In this document: one piece after another, positions 35,326-43,890 of the stretch
Position numbering within the stretch: position 1 is the first letter of the stretch
Layout of the letters: each line of letters opens with the position of its first letter
DNA from: CAZKHG01 sp964552655
GTDB lineage: Bacteria; Bacteroidota; Bacteroidia; Bacteroidales; Tenuifilaceae
NCBI GenBank assembly: GCA_964552655.1
Contig: CAZKHG010000003.1
Coordinates: 1 to 64,000, forward strand
Length of the DNA stretch: 64,000 bases
Reading direction: 5' to 3'
Position numbers and translations under genes: made by a program
Notes under the pieces: model-generated
The model's input: the letters and a program-made list of their open reading frames with translations, nothing else
What the model was told of the DNA's origin: nothing
Databases searched by the model: none

Positions 35326-36083
35326 GATTTACATTTTTAGGCACAGGAACATCACAGGGAATACCGGTAATTGCTTGCAGTTGCCCTGTTTGTCAGTCAA
35401 ATGATCCCAGGGATAAACGTCTTAGAACATCCGCGCTGATTGAGGTTAATGGAGTGACTATTGTAATTGACCCAGGTCCGGATTTTCGTATGCAGATGCT
35501 AAATGCCAACGTAAAATCACTGGATGCCATTTTAATTACCCATGAACATCGCGACCATATTGCCGGAATTGACGATGTAAGGGCTTTTAACTGGGTTCAG
35601 AAACGCCCTATGGATATTTGGGCGGAACCCAGGGTTCAGGAATGTTTACACCAGGAGTACTCATATATCTTTGCCGAACGAAAATACCCGGGAATACCCG
35701 AGGTTATTATCCATACCATCGATGGTAAAGTATTTGATGTGAGTGGAGTTCAGATTCTCCCGGTGAGATGCTACCATCATCAAATGCCAATTTATGGGTT
35801 CAGGATCGGTGATTTAACCTATATCACCGATGCCAACTTTATACCTGAAGAGGAAAAAGAAAAAATCTCAGGTTCAAAATATATTGTAATTAACGCGTTG
35901 CGTAAACAAAAACACCTTTCGCACTTTTCCTTATCGGAGAGTTTAAAACTTATTAAAGACTTTAGCCCAAGGAGAGGTTATCTTACCCATGTCAGCCATC
36001 AAATGGGCTTTTATAAAGATATTCAAAAAGTGTTACCCGAGAATGTTTGCCTGGCATTCGATAACCTGGTATTTGAGTTCTGA
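35322..36083 (+). CDS. MBL-fold metallohydrolase (PhnP-like)
   Basis: A 253-residue metallo-beta-lactamase-fold enzyme. Metal ligands are in THEHRDHIAGIDD (H74, H76, D78, H79), with later ligands likely in YHHQMP and TDANF. The N-terminus FLGTGTSQGIPVIACSCPVCQS is the hallmark of the PhnP/lipoate-associated group, a cyclic phosphodiesterase-like family. There is no phn operon here, so the substrate is unknown. The start is GTG, in a 4-base overlap with the upstream transporter stop. No ATG in frame preserves the FLGTGTS motif. Confidence 0.88.
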   Translation: MRFTFLGTGTSQGIPVIACSCPVCQSNDPRDKRLRTSALIEVNGVTIVIDPGPDFRMQMLNANVKSLDAILITHEHRDHIAGIDDVRAFNWVQKRPMDIWAEPRVQECLHQEYSYIFAERKYPGIPEVIIHTIDGKVFDVSGVQILPVRCYHHQMPIYGFRIGDLTYITDANFIPEEEKEKISGSKYIVINALRKQKHLSHFSLSESLKLIKDFSPRRGYLTHVSHQMGFYKDIQKVLPENVCLAFDNLVFEF

Positions 36084-36269
36084 CTTACATCAATCCTCCT
36101 AAGTGGTTTTAGTCAAGCTTCTCTAATTAATTTATAGGGTGTTACAACTGTATTAAGATTCCTCTTTATGGTGATTTCTATCATTTGTTAATTTTTTTCG
36201 GGAATAAAAAAGGGGGACTGTTTCTCTTTATTAGTATTTTTCAAAATTATTAGAAAGTTAAAAATCAAT

Positions 36270-37793
36270 ATGCTCAGGAACTTTTTTTATTCTTTTGGAA
36301 ACAAGATCACCATTCTGGTTTCCATTATCATCATTGCTGTTATAATCATTATTGGCCTGATCAGCTATTCAAAAATATCAGAATATACCTATCGCTTCAA
36401 TGGGGAACATACCCAAACAGTTGTAATGTTTGCCATTAATTCCATTAATGGCGATTCACTACAAGTTATTATTGATCAACAGAATGACTCTTCCCATTAT
36501 GCTAACTACCTGAGAACCGAGCTGAAGAGGATACGCGATATGGCTAGAATGAAGTATTTGTACACCTTCTATTTCAAGGGCGATTCATCCTATTACGCCA
36601 TTGAGGGAGGCGATAAAAATGCAGCCGATTATTCCCCGCTCGGTTCAAAAGCTGCCTGGGATGAACAGGATCTTCCATATATTACAAAGTGTATAAACGA
36701 GAAAATATTTACTTCCACTAAGATCACATATAATGAGAAGTACGGCTGGATGGTAACCAGCTATGCCCCGGTAATCAATTCTAAAGGCACTGTGGTTGCT
36801 GTGCTTGGGTGCGATTTTGATGCCAGAACAGTAATAAGAGAGATCAGGAATTACCGGATAATAATTATTATCACAGGGTTGATATTAATTGCAGCCTCAA
36901 TCCTAATCTTGTTTTTGCTTTTATCAAGGTCAGTTAAGGTAATCAGGAACATTACCGAGGTTTCTGGTTTCGTAGCCAAAGGAAATCTTAATGTACAGGT
37001 GATTGGTAAATCCAGCGATGAGCTGGGCAGCCTTGCCCTTTCTGTTAATACAATGATCAACCATTTGCAGAATATTGTCAGGAATATTGATGAAAAATCA
37101 TCCTTTTTTGTTAAGGAAAGCAACGAGTTTAACCAGCTTTCGCACCGAATAGCCGACGATGCCATCAGGCAGGCAACACTTACCGGAGAAGTATCATCAT
37201 CCATGGCGCAGATGACTGATAATATTGATAAAAACTCCGAAAATGCAAAAGGAGCAGAGCGTATTAGCATAAACGCCAGCTTAATACTTAAGGATTTAGT
37301 GGAAGCTGCCGAGTCAAGCATCCTGAATATCAAACAAATTAACAAACGTATTGCCGTTATTGGGGAAATATCCAGGCAAACTAACATCCTGGCACTAAAT
37401 GCCGCAATTGAGGCAGCCAGGGCAGGTGAGCATGGAAAAGGGTTCTCGGTTGTTGCTGCTGAAGTTAGAAAACTGGCTGAGCGTTCCAGGGTTGCTGCAT
37501 CTGAAATTGAAGGGTTCTCGGTGGATAGCGTAAAAACAATCGAAGATGTTCAGAGGAAAATTGAAACGCTTGTTCCCGAGATCGAAAAGACCGTTAAAAT
37601 GATTGGGTTGATATCTGATTCCGGAGCAGAGCAACAGCTAGGTTCACATCAGATTAACTCAGCGGTTAACCAGCTTAATGATATATCGCAACAAACGGCT
37701 TCAACATCCGAAGATTTGGCCAACTTTGCCATAAAACTAACTCAGGAATCGGAAGAGTTGAAAAAGCTGATTGAATATTTTCAGGTTAAATAA
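36270..37793 (+). CDS. Methyl-accepting chemotaxis protein-like receptor
   Basis: A 507-residue receptor. TM1 lies at ~13-33 and TM2 at ~196-218 (IIIIITGLILIAASILILFLLL), bracketing a ~160-residue periplasmic sensor domain of Cache-like size. HAMP (~219-270) and the MCP signalling coiled coil (~300-507) follow, with the hairpin tip near EISRQTNILALNAAIEAARAG and KGFSVVAAEVRKLAERS. That tip contacts CheA/CheW in chemoreceptors. No che or flagellar genes are seen in the window. The gene converges on tilS with an 8-base overlap. The 186-base gap before it holds nothing I recognise. Confidence 0.92.
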   Translation: MLRNFFYSFGNKITILVSIIIIAVIIIIGLISYSKISEYTYRFNGEHTQTVVMFAINSINGDSLQVIIDQQNDSSHYANYLRTELKRIRDMARMKYLYTFYFKGDSSYYAIEGGDKNAADYSPLGSKAAWDEQDLPYITKCINEKIFTSTKITYNEKYGWMVTSYAPVINSKGTVVAVLGCDFDARTVIREIRNYRIIIIITGLILIAASILILFLLLSRSVKVIRNITEVSGFVAKGNLNVQVIGKSSDELGSLALSVNTMINHLQNIVRNIDEKSSFFVKESNEFNQLSHRIADDAIRQATLTGEVSSSMAQMTDNIDKNSENAKGAERISINASLILKDLVEAAESSILNIKQINKRIAVIGEISRQTNILALNAAIEAARAGEHGKGFSVVAAEVRKLAERSRVAASEIEGFSVDSVKTIEDVQRKIETLVPEIEKTVKMIGLISDSGAEQQLGSHQINSAVNQLNDISQQTASTSEDLANFAIKLTQESEELKKLIEYFQVK

Positions 37794-39117
37794 CAGGAAT
37801 AGTCCTTACCTGATAAATTGTTTTAGTTTCAGGTGTGATGCGGTAATCGTGATGAATTCTCAAGCCTACCACCCAAATAATATCTTCCCCGGAGGTAAGA
37901 ACGTAAATATTATTTTTCTTGATTAAAGGAATCTTTTCATCAACCAGAAAATCGCTGATCTTCTTATAACCCTCCATTCCAAAAGGTTTAAATCGATCGC
38001 CTTCGTGCCATTTTCTTAAAAGTAGAGGGAATTTAAGTTTGTCGTGGTCAAATGTTGCAACTCTTTTCTCTTTGGATATCTTGAAATTATTATCCCTTAA
38101 TGTTTTCTGAATGTCCAATCGGATAGGTTTATCTATTGTTTTACATTCGCTGTCAAGCTCCAGCTGGCTGAATTCTGTTTGATTTTTGCGTGAAAGAATA
38201 AGAAATTCTCGATCGCGGGTCAGAATGAAATCATTGGAGTAAAATACTTTTCCTGGTTGATTTTTAAATGAGTTTTGGATATCCTCAATTTGCAAAGGGG
38301 AAAAGCCATAAGGAGTGAACTCTTCAAGTAGAAAAAGTTTACTGGCTGGATGGCTGATTAATTCATTTAATGCATAGTGGTTTAAGCCATCTTTGATAAC
38401 AAGAATTCTTGCCCTGAGTTCCTTATGATGATCCTCAAAAGCTTTTAAATATTCCTGTATGTGAACTGCAGTTTGTGCAATTGACTCCTTGGCCGATGGG
38501 TTTAGTTTTTCCAGCTCGGGGATAACCTTATGCCTGATAAAATTTCGTTTATATTTTGTTGATATATTGCTTGAGTCCGACCTGTAAATTATACCATGCT
38601 CAATAGCATATTGCTCAATGTCCTTTCTTGTGGCAAACAGGAGAGGCCTTATTACATTCCCGTTTATTGGTTTAATTCCTGTTAATCCCCTTAAACCTGT
38701 TCCCCTTGTTAAATTTAAAAGAACCGTTTCGGCAATATCGTCCAGGTTGTGGGCGATGGCAATCTTGGTGTAACCAAAATTAACGCAAATATCATTGAAC
38801 CAATCGTACCTTAGGTTACGGGCAGCAACCTGAATAGACAATTTATTTTCTTTAGCAAATTTTTGTGTTTCAAATCGTGTGGAATGGTACATAACCCCAA
38901 TATTTCTGGCTGTTTGAGCAACCAATTCTTCGTCACCATCCGATTCATTCCCCCTTAAAGTGAAATTACAATGTGCAACAGCCACCTTAAACCCGGTTTT
39001 ATGAAACAGGTGGAGCATAACCATTGAGTCAATACCTCCGCTTACACCAATCAGGATTGAATCATCGGCATGAATAAGGTTATTCCTCTTAATAAAATCA
39101 ACAAATTTACCCTGCAT
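37786..39117 (-). CDS. tilS: tRNA(Ile)-lysidine synthase
   Basis: A 443-residue enzyme that attaches lysine to C34 of the tRNA(Ile) CAU anticodon so that it reads AUA. The PP-loop motif SGGIDS lies in ILIGVSGGIDSMVMLHLF. HCNFTLRGNESDGDEELV and AHNLDDIAETVLLNLTRGTG are family blocks, and the C-terminal substrate-binding domain is present (LLLRKWHEGDRFKPFGM). Its start overlaps the end of pabB by 11 bases, so the two are translationally coupled, although the functions are unrelated. Confidence 0.97.
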   Translation of the reverse strand: MQGKFVDFIKRNNLIHADDSILIGVSGGIDSMVMLHLFHKTGFKVAVAHCNFTLRGNESDGDEELVAQTARNIGVMYHSTRFETQKFAKENKLSIQVAARNLRYDWFNDICVNFGYTKIAIAHNLDDIAETVLLNLTRGTGLRGLTGIKPINGNVIRPLLFATRKDIEQYAIEHGIIYRSDSSNISTKYKRNFIRHKVIPELEKLNPSAKESIAQTAVHIQEYLKAFEDHHKELRARILVIKDGLNHYALNELISHPASKLFLLEEFTPYGFSPLQIEDIQNSFKNQPGKVFYSNDFILTRDREFLILSRKNQTEFSQLELDSECKTIDKPIRLDIQKTLRDNNFKISKEKRVATFDHDKLKFPLLLRKWHEGDRFKPFGMEGYKKISDFLVDEKIPLIKKNNIYVLTSGEDIIWVVGLRIHHDYRITPETKTIYQVRTIPVI

Positions 39118-40432
39118 TATCTATAGTTGCATTTAATGTGGCAATAATGGCTTCGGCCTTCAGTAAACACTCCTGGTATTCGCTTTCTGGATCTGAGTTT
39201 ACAGTGATTGCTCCACCAACAGTAAACGAAAGGTACGATTTTTCCTGATTATAAAGTAAACTTCGGATTACTACGTTAAAATCAAAATCATTGTCAGGGG
39301 TGATATACCCAACTGCTCCTGAGAATAAACCCCTTTTGGTTTTTTCATACTGCTCAATCAGCTGCATTGCCCGAACCTTTGGTGCACCAGTCATTGACCC
39401 CATCGGGAATGTGGCCCTGATTATCTCAACCGGATTCAAATTTTTATTAACCAAACACGAAATGGTCGAGATCATCTGATTTACCTGTTGAAATGGGTAA
39501 ACCCCGCAAAGCTCTTCCACTTTAACAGTTCCTTTCTCAGCAATCTTTGCAAGATCATTCCTTACCAAATCGGTTATCATTATATTTTCCGATCTTTCCT
39601 TTGGGTTTTCTTTCAGTTCCTCTTGTAATTGTTTATTTAATTCAGGCGTAAATCCCTTTCTTATTGTTCCCTTAATGGGTTGACTAATAAGTAAATCGTT
39701 GATCTTTTTAATATATCGTTCAGGACTGGCGCAAAGCAAATACCTGTTATTAATTTTCAGGTATGTAGCAAATGGGGTAGGGGAAACCGTATTTAAGCTA
39801 AGAAACACTTCCCCGGGATCTATACTTATATTGCTGAAAAATTCCTGACAAATGTTGATTTCATAAATATCGCCCCGTTTGATGTGGCCCAATACCTTAT
39901 ATATTGTTTCTAAGTACTCATTTTTGGTAAACCGGCTTTTAAAGTGATATTTTAACTCCTGCGATTGAATCGTGTATTCATGGTTACTGATTTTATCAAC
40001 AAAATCATTTATCTTGCCTGTGTCAGTTATATCCGGATGATATTCAATGGTTAACGTATTGTCTATACAGTAAATAACCAGTTCCGGAATGAAAAAAAAT
40101 AGATCATCGAATCCAAGCAGATCAAAGTTACCTGAATGTAATTTCTCAATTTCATTTTTTAAATCATACCCTAAAAAACCAAACATCCAATCCTTTTCAT
40201 TTTCAATAAAATTTTGTAATGATTTCAATTTATTACTGTTTGGCGAACAATAGTTTATGCGATTTATTCCCGCAATAAAGCTAAAGCTTGTGTGCATTGA
40301 ATAAATGCTTATTTTTTTTGATATCTCATTGTCCAATAGAACGATGCCGGTATCTGTGGTGTGAATAAATCGAACCAGATTGAAAGCAAATCGTTGCGGG
40401 TCTTTTATATAAAAATCCTTTTTCTCTCTCAT
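39107..40432 (-). CDS. pabB: Aminodeoxychorismate synthase component I
   Basis: A 441-residue chorismate-using enzyme of the folate pathway. Like Lys-type PabB rather than TrpE it shows PIKGT (SQPIKGTIRKG), which points to aminodeoxychorismate synthase. NPKERSENIMITDLVRNDL and GSMTGAPKVRAMQLIEQYE are the conserved magnesium- and chorismate-binding blocks. The first ~140 residues are divergent, as usual. No glutamine amidotransferase partner (PabA) is visible in the window. tilS overlaps its end by 11 bases. Upstream lies a gap with the peroxiredoxin terminator. Confidence 0.9.
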   Translation of the reverse strand: MREKKDFYIKDPQRFAFNLVRFIHTTDTGIVLLDNEISKKISIYSMHTSFSFIAGINRINYCSPNSNKLKSLQNFIENEKDWMFGFLGYDLKNEIEKLHSGNFDLLGFDDLFFFIPELVIYCIDNTLTIEYHPDITDTGKINDFVDKISNHEYTIQSQELKYHFKSRFTKNEYLETIYKVLGHIKRGDIYEINICQEFFSNISIDPGEVFLSLNTVSPTPFATYLKINNRYLLCASPERYIKKINDLLISQPIKGTIRKGFTPELNKQLQEELKENPKERSENIMITDLVRNDLAKIAEKGTVKVEELCGVYPFQQVNQMISTISCLVNKNLNPVEIIRATFPMGSMTGAPKVRAMQLIEQYEKTKRGLFSGAVGYITPDNDFDFNVVIRSLLYNQEKSYLSFTVGGAITVNSDPESEYQECLLKAEAIIATLNATIDNAG

Positions 40433-40485
40433 CCTGCAAATTTAGCTATGTATTGTTATTATTCAGAAATAATGGTTTTTATCAG

Positions 40486-40515
40486 ACAAAAAAAGCTGCA
40501 GCAGAGCTACAGCTT
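40486..40515 (-). terminator. Terminator after the peroxiredoxin gene
   Basis: AAGCTG/CAGCTT with inner AGC/GCT (one mismatch) forms a hairpin with an AGA loop. On the minus strand a run of seven T follows (40488-40494 complement). It lies 23 bases after the peroxiredoxin stop. Confidence 0.8.
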
Positions 40516-40538
40516 ATCATTGCAAAAAACAGGAAAGA

Positions 40539-41171
40539 TTATTTTTTTGAAAGGTAGCCGGAAACTCCTTCCTGCGTAGGTTTCATAGCCTTTTCGCCTT
40601 TCTTCCAGTTTGCCGGGCAAACCTCGCCGTTCTCCTCAAAGTATTGTAATGCTTCGACCATACGAAGAGCTTCATCAACACTTCTGCCCAGGGGCATATC
40701 ATTTACCAGCTGATGGCGTACAATCCCTTTTTTATCAATGAGAAATAAACCCCGGTAGGAAACCGGAGAACCAATAAAAGTTACTTCACCGCTATCACTA
40801 TATTCGTAGCTGCCTGCTAGTACATCATAATTTTCCGATATTGTTTTGGATTGATCTGAAACAATTGGGTACTTTACCCCTTTGATACCGCCATCTTTTA
40901 GCTCGGTTTGTAGCCATTTCCAGTGTGAAAATTCAGAATCAACCGAACATCCAACGACTTCGGTATTCAACTTCTTAAACTCATCCAGCTTATCCTGAAA
41001 CGCTAAAAGCTCAGTAGGACAAACAAAGGTGAAATCGGCCGGGTAAAAGAAAAATATAACATACTTTTTATTATGGTATTGATCCAGCGTGAAGTTTTCT
41101 ACTATTTCTCCCCCGTTTATCACTGCTTTTGATTTGAATGATGGTGCATTTTTCCCTACTAATACTGACAT
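40539..41171 (-). CDS. 2-Cys peroxiredoxin (AhpC/Prx1-like)
   Basis: A 210-residue thiol peroxidase that reduces hydrogen peroxide and organic hydroperoxides. The peroxidatic C51 is in YPADFTFVCPTELLAF and the resolving C185 in NGEVCPANWKKGEKAM. The GGIKGV block before YPIVSD and the SPVSYRGLFLIDKKG block are typical of the AhpC/Prx1 subfamily. The start is the ATG at 41171 (MSVLVGKNAPSFK); a codon 13 residues upstream would add an unlikely hydrophobic leader. It lies downstream of the Omp85-family gene on the same strand and is followed by a strong terminator. No AhpF is nearby. Confidence 0.92.
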   Translation of the reverse strand: MSVLVGKNAPSFKSKAVINGGEIVENFTLDQYHNKKYVIFFFYPADFTFVCPTELLAFQDKLDEFKKLNTEVVGCSVDSEFSHWKWLQTELKDGGIKGVKYPIVSDQSKTISENYDVLAGSYEYSDSGEVTFIGSPVSYRGLFLIDKKGIVRHQLVNDMPLGRSVDEALRMVEALQYFEENGEVCPANWKKGEKAMKPTQEGVSGYLSKK

Positions 41172-41269
41172 ATATTTATTATTTATGGTTAATACTATAA
41201 AATGGAACAAGGAAAAACACGGAATGTTTAATAAAAAAGTGCTATTTAAGGTTTAAAATAAATAGATTT

Positions 41270-43162
41270 TTACTCAAAGGGGATAATCTGGGGCTCCTTC
41301 GACCGGAATGTTTCAAGTACAGATTTTTGTTCACCATTGATTGACCACCAAAGTACATTCGAGTTGGCGGGGATTTTTGGGTAATACCCTAACCTGATTA
41401 GGAATGTTCTGAATACCAGATTTTCATTTTTGATCCTGATTCCAATACCTATCCCATCGTAAAAATTACTGCCAGTAAGCAAATTGGAAGTGCCAACAAA
41501 ACCCATATCAAGGTAAAGGAAATATGCAAATTTGAATCCGTATAGGAATAGTTTACTAAACTCAACGGTTTCAAAACTTAATGCTAGTCTTGAGGTTCCT
41601 TTCATTGATTTACTTGATAACCCCCTGATTCCTGTGTTTCCTCCAAGGAGTATTGTATCCCCTTCTCCTGCAAACCTTCCAATGCCCCTGGTGTAATCAA
41701 CCTTAATGAATTGTCGCATTTCATTTTCCCCTGCACTAAAAAGTTTCGAGAAATACGATGATCTCAGGTTGATAACTGTTTGCTCCATTTTTCCTCCTTC
41801 GGAGAAAAAAGTTCCAGCTCGGGCCGAAAAAAACAGATAACCCCACTTTTTTTCCAGGGCATTCGCGAATTCACTGCTCAGGTAAACTCTTTTTTGGAAC
41901 TCACTTATTTCGTAACCTGATGTAACCTGAACGCGGAAACCTGTAGGAACGTCCTCCGTTGAACCTAGTGAGTAAATATAATTCTCCTTAAACAGTGTTT
42001 GCTGGCTCAGGCTTAACCCTGCCAGGTAATACTTTTTGTTGTGAAACAGGTAGTTAGTATCAATGTTTACCGATGGGCGATCAAAATAGTGCTTGTTCTG
42101 GTACCTTATTGCGATCACCAGGTTAAGAGGTGCTTTAAGATAGCTCTTCCTGCTTACCCTGAACGATCGGCCAATCCAGTAATCGTATAGGTAATAGTTT
42201 ATCTGCCTTGTTGAATCAGCGGTTTTAAATTTATAGGGTTCTTCGCCGGAAATCATTCTAAACCCGAATCCATTTTTCGCTTTTGATGCATAAAAATCTC
42301 TTTTTACATTTATATAATAGTTGTTATACCCAATTCCTCTATGAATTCCAAATTCACCCCTTACAAAGGATCCTAATATATTTGGGACAATAAGTTCACC
42401 CTTCCTTCCCCAGTCGTTTGGATTTCTGGAATCATTATACAGGTATGTATTTAAACCAATTCCAAGCCCGCCAAGGTTTTTCTCATATAAGTGAATTTCC
42501 CCTGAGGTTGCACTGCTCATTTCAAATCCGGCTGCAATTGACCATTTGTCCTTAGTTATTACCTTAATACTTACCTTATTAGTATCAACCAGCGGTAATA
42601 CCTGAATATTTACATCCTCGATAAAGGATAAATCGCGGATTAATTGCTCCGATTCACTTAAATCTACAGGGTTTATTGTTCCACCAGCCTGAAAGAGCAG
42701 GTTGTTTCTGATGATATAGCCCGAAGTGTTAATGTGTAATTTGTTTGATACCCTTTCAACCCATGTGGTTGGTAGTAAAGTGGAATCGTCAACAGAGTAA
42801 CCAAAGGCGTCAAGTTTTACTATCTCGATCTTCGATATTTCTTTCCCGGAATATTTTTTGAATTTATCTATAGCATCGGTTGTCTTTAAAATTTTACCTG
42901 CCTCCTCTAAATCTTTTTTCCTAATGAAAAGCCCATACATTTTTTTGGTGATGTAATTCTTCTTAGCGCCATTTTCCAACTTTTTATATATATCCTTAGT
43001 GCTATCTTTTTTGGTGATGCTCGATTTGCTGTTAATCACCAGAATATTAGTAGATGTATCGGTTTGGCCAAAAAGCGGGGTGTTCAAAAAAAGAACCATC
43101 TTCAGCGTAATGAAGATGGCAAATAAAAAAACAACATTTTTCTTTTTAAGATAACGATTCAT
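41270..43162 (-). CDS. Omp85-family outer membrane protein (single POTRA plus barrel)
   Basis: A 630-residue outer-membrane protein with a signal peptide (FLFAIFITLKMVLFLNTPLFGQ). After an unusual ~100-residue N-terminal region it has a POTRA-like domain (~135-215, INTSGYIIRNNLLFQAGG and VSIKVITKDKWS), then a beta-barrel whose loop-6 motif is LLGGNTGIRGLS. This is the D15/BamA superfamily. With one POTRA it is more like TamA-type or two-partner Omp85 proteins than BamA; which substrate it inserts or exports is unknown. It starts 17 bases after the SiaB-like gene, so both are probably on one transcript. Confidence 0.85.
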   Translation of the reverse strand: MNRYLKKKNVVFLFAIFITLKMVLFLNTPLFGQTDTSTNILVINSKSSITKKDSTKDIYKKLENGAKKNYITKKMYGLFIRKKDLEEAGKILKTTDAIDKFKKYSGKEISKIEIVKLDAFGYSVDDSTLLPTTWVERVSNKLHINTSGYIIRNNLLFQAGGTINPVDLSESEQLIRDLSFIEDVNIQVLPLVDTNKVSIKVITKDKWSIAAGFEMSSATSGEIHLYEKNLGGLGIGLNTYLYNDSRNPNDWGRKGELIVPNILGSFVRGEFGIHRGIGYNNYYINVKRDFYASKAKNGFGFRMISGEEPYKFKTADSTRQINYYLYDYWIGRSFRVSRKSYLKAPLNLVIAIRYQNKHYFDRPSVNIDTNYLFHNKKYYLAGLSLSQQTLFKENYIYSLGSTEDVPTGFRVQVTSGYEISEFQKRVYLSSEFANALEKKWGYLFFSARAGTFFSEGGKMEQTVINLRSSYFSKLFSAGENEMRQFIKVDYTRGIGRFAGEGDTILLGGNTGIRGLSSKSMKGTSRLALSFETVEFSKLFLYGFKFAYFLYLDMGFVGTSNLLTGSNFYDGIGIGIRIKNENLVFRTFLIRLGYYPKIPANSNVLWWSINGEQKSVLETFRSKEPQIIPFE

Positions 43163-43179
43163 TGAATCGTGATTATGAT

Positions 43180-43764
43180 TTAAGCATTGTCCTTGGCGAA
43201 TTTCTTGGCATTTATTTCGACCTTGAGGATGAAGAAATATGTCTCTTCGTCGAGCTGAAGAAACTGGTAGTTTAATGTTTCACCTGTTTTACGGGCAATA
43301 TCAATTAAACCTAAGCCAGCACCGCCCTTATCGGATAACCTGCCTTCGCGAATTTGCCGTTTATACATCTCCTTGAGCTCTTCCTGTGTGGCATTATTTA
43401 CAGTAATTAACGCCTGTTCCAGGTTTTCTTTATGGTGACTTGCCACCTTATTTGAAGTTATCACGTAATAGGTATCGTGTTTTTTCCCAATGATAAATAG
43501 GCCGTTTCCAATCTTCCTTTCCTTGATTTCATCGGAATGCTTATTCATATTTTGTAACGTTTCCACCATTACATGATAAACCTTTCGTTGCACCGATCTT
43601 TCTTCGCTGTTTTTCTCCATGTCGCTCTCAGCCATGGAGGTAAACATCTTGGTAATTTCATGGCTGAATTCTCCAAGGTAAACCAGGGAGAAACCATTCT
43701 CAATCATTTCATCATAGATGTTGGAAATTGATTTGATGAAATTAAACGTCAGGTTCATTTTCAT
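43180..43764 (-). CDS. SiaB-family protein kinase (GHKL/HATPase-like fold)
   Basis: A 194-residue cytoplasmic protein of the SiaB/DUF6272 family. The GHKL-type ATP site is visible as an N-box (MVETLQNMNKHSDE) and a glycine-rich lid (DKGGAGLGLIDIARKTG). In Pseudomonas SiaB phosphorylates SiaC. A SiaC-like protein is encoded ~28 kb away here, so a similar kinase-substrate pair is plausible. It is the first gene of a probable operon with the Omp85-family gene (17 bases). Either of two nearby ATG codons (43764 or 43758) may be used. Confidence 0.85.
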   Translation of the reverse strand: MKMNLTFNFIKSISNIYDEMIENGFSLVYLGEFSHEITKMFTSMAESDMEKNSEERSVQRKVYHVMVETLQNMNKHSDEIKERKIGNGLFIIGKKHDTYYVITSNKVASHHKENLEQALITVNNATQEELKEMYKRQIREGRLSDKGGAGLGLIDIARKTGETLNYQFLQLDEETYFFILKVEINAKKFAKDNA

Positions 43765-43850
43765 AAATAATTAAAATTGATAGCTTTACGTTTCTGGGTT
43801 GCCATAAAGTTAACTATTACAAAGGCATAAACCAAAAATTATTAACAAAA

Positions 43851-43890
43851 CAGAAAAAATAAATGCCGGATTGCTTCCGGCATTTATTTT
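43851..43890 (-). terminator. Strong terminator after the M49-like peptidase gene
   Basis: A perfect 14-bp stem (43857-43870 with 43876-43889) around TTGCT, containing TGCCGGA/TCCGGCA, followed on the minus strand by TTTTTT. The 3' arm reaches the stop codon of the peptidase gene. Confidence 0.9.

Noticed and set aside
36851..37387. Minus-strand frame of 178 codons antisense to the receptor gene
   Set aside because: Shadow frame within a coding region with clear MCP motifs.
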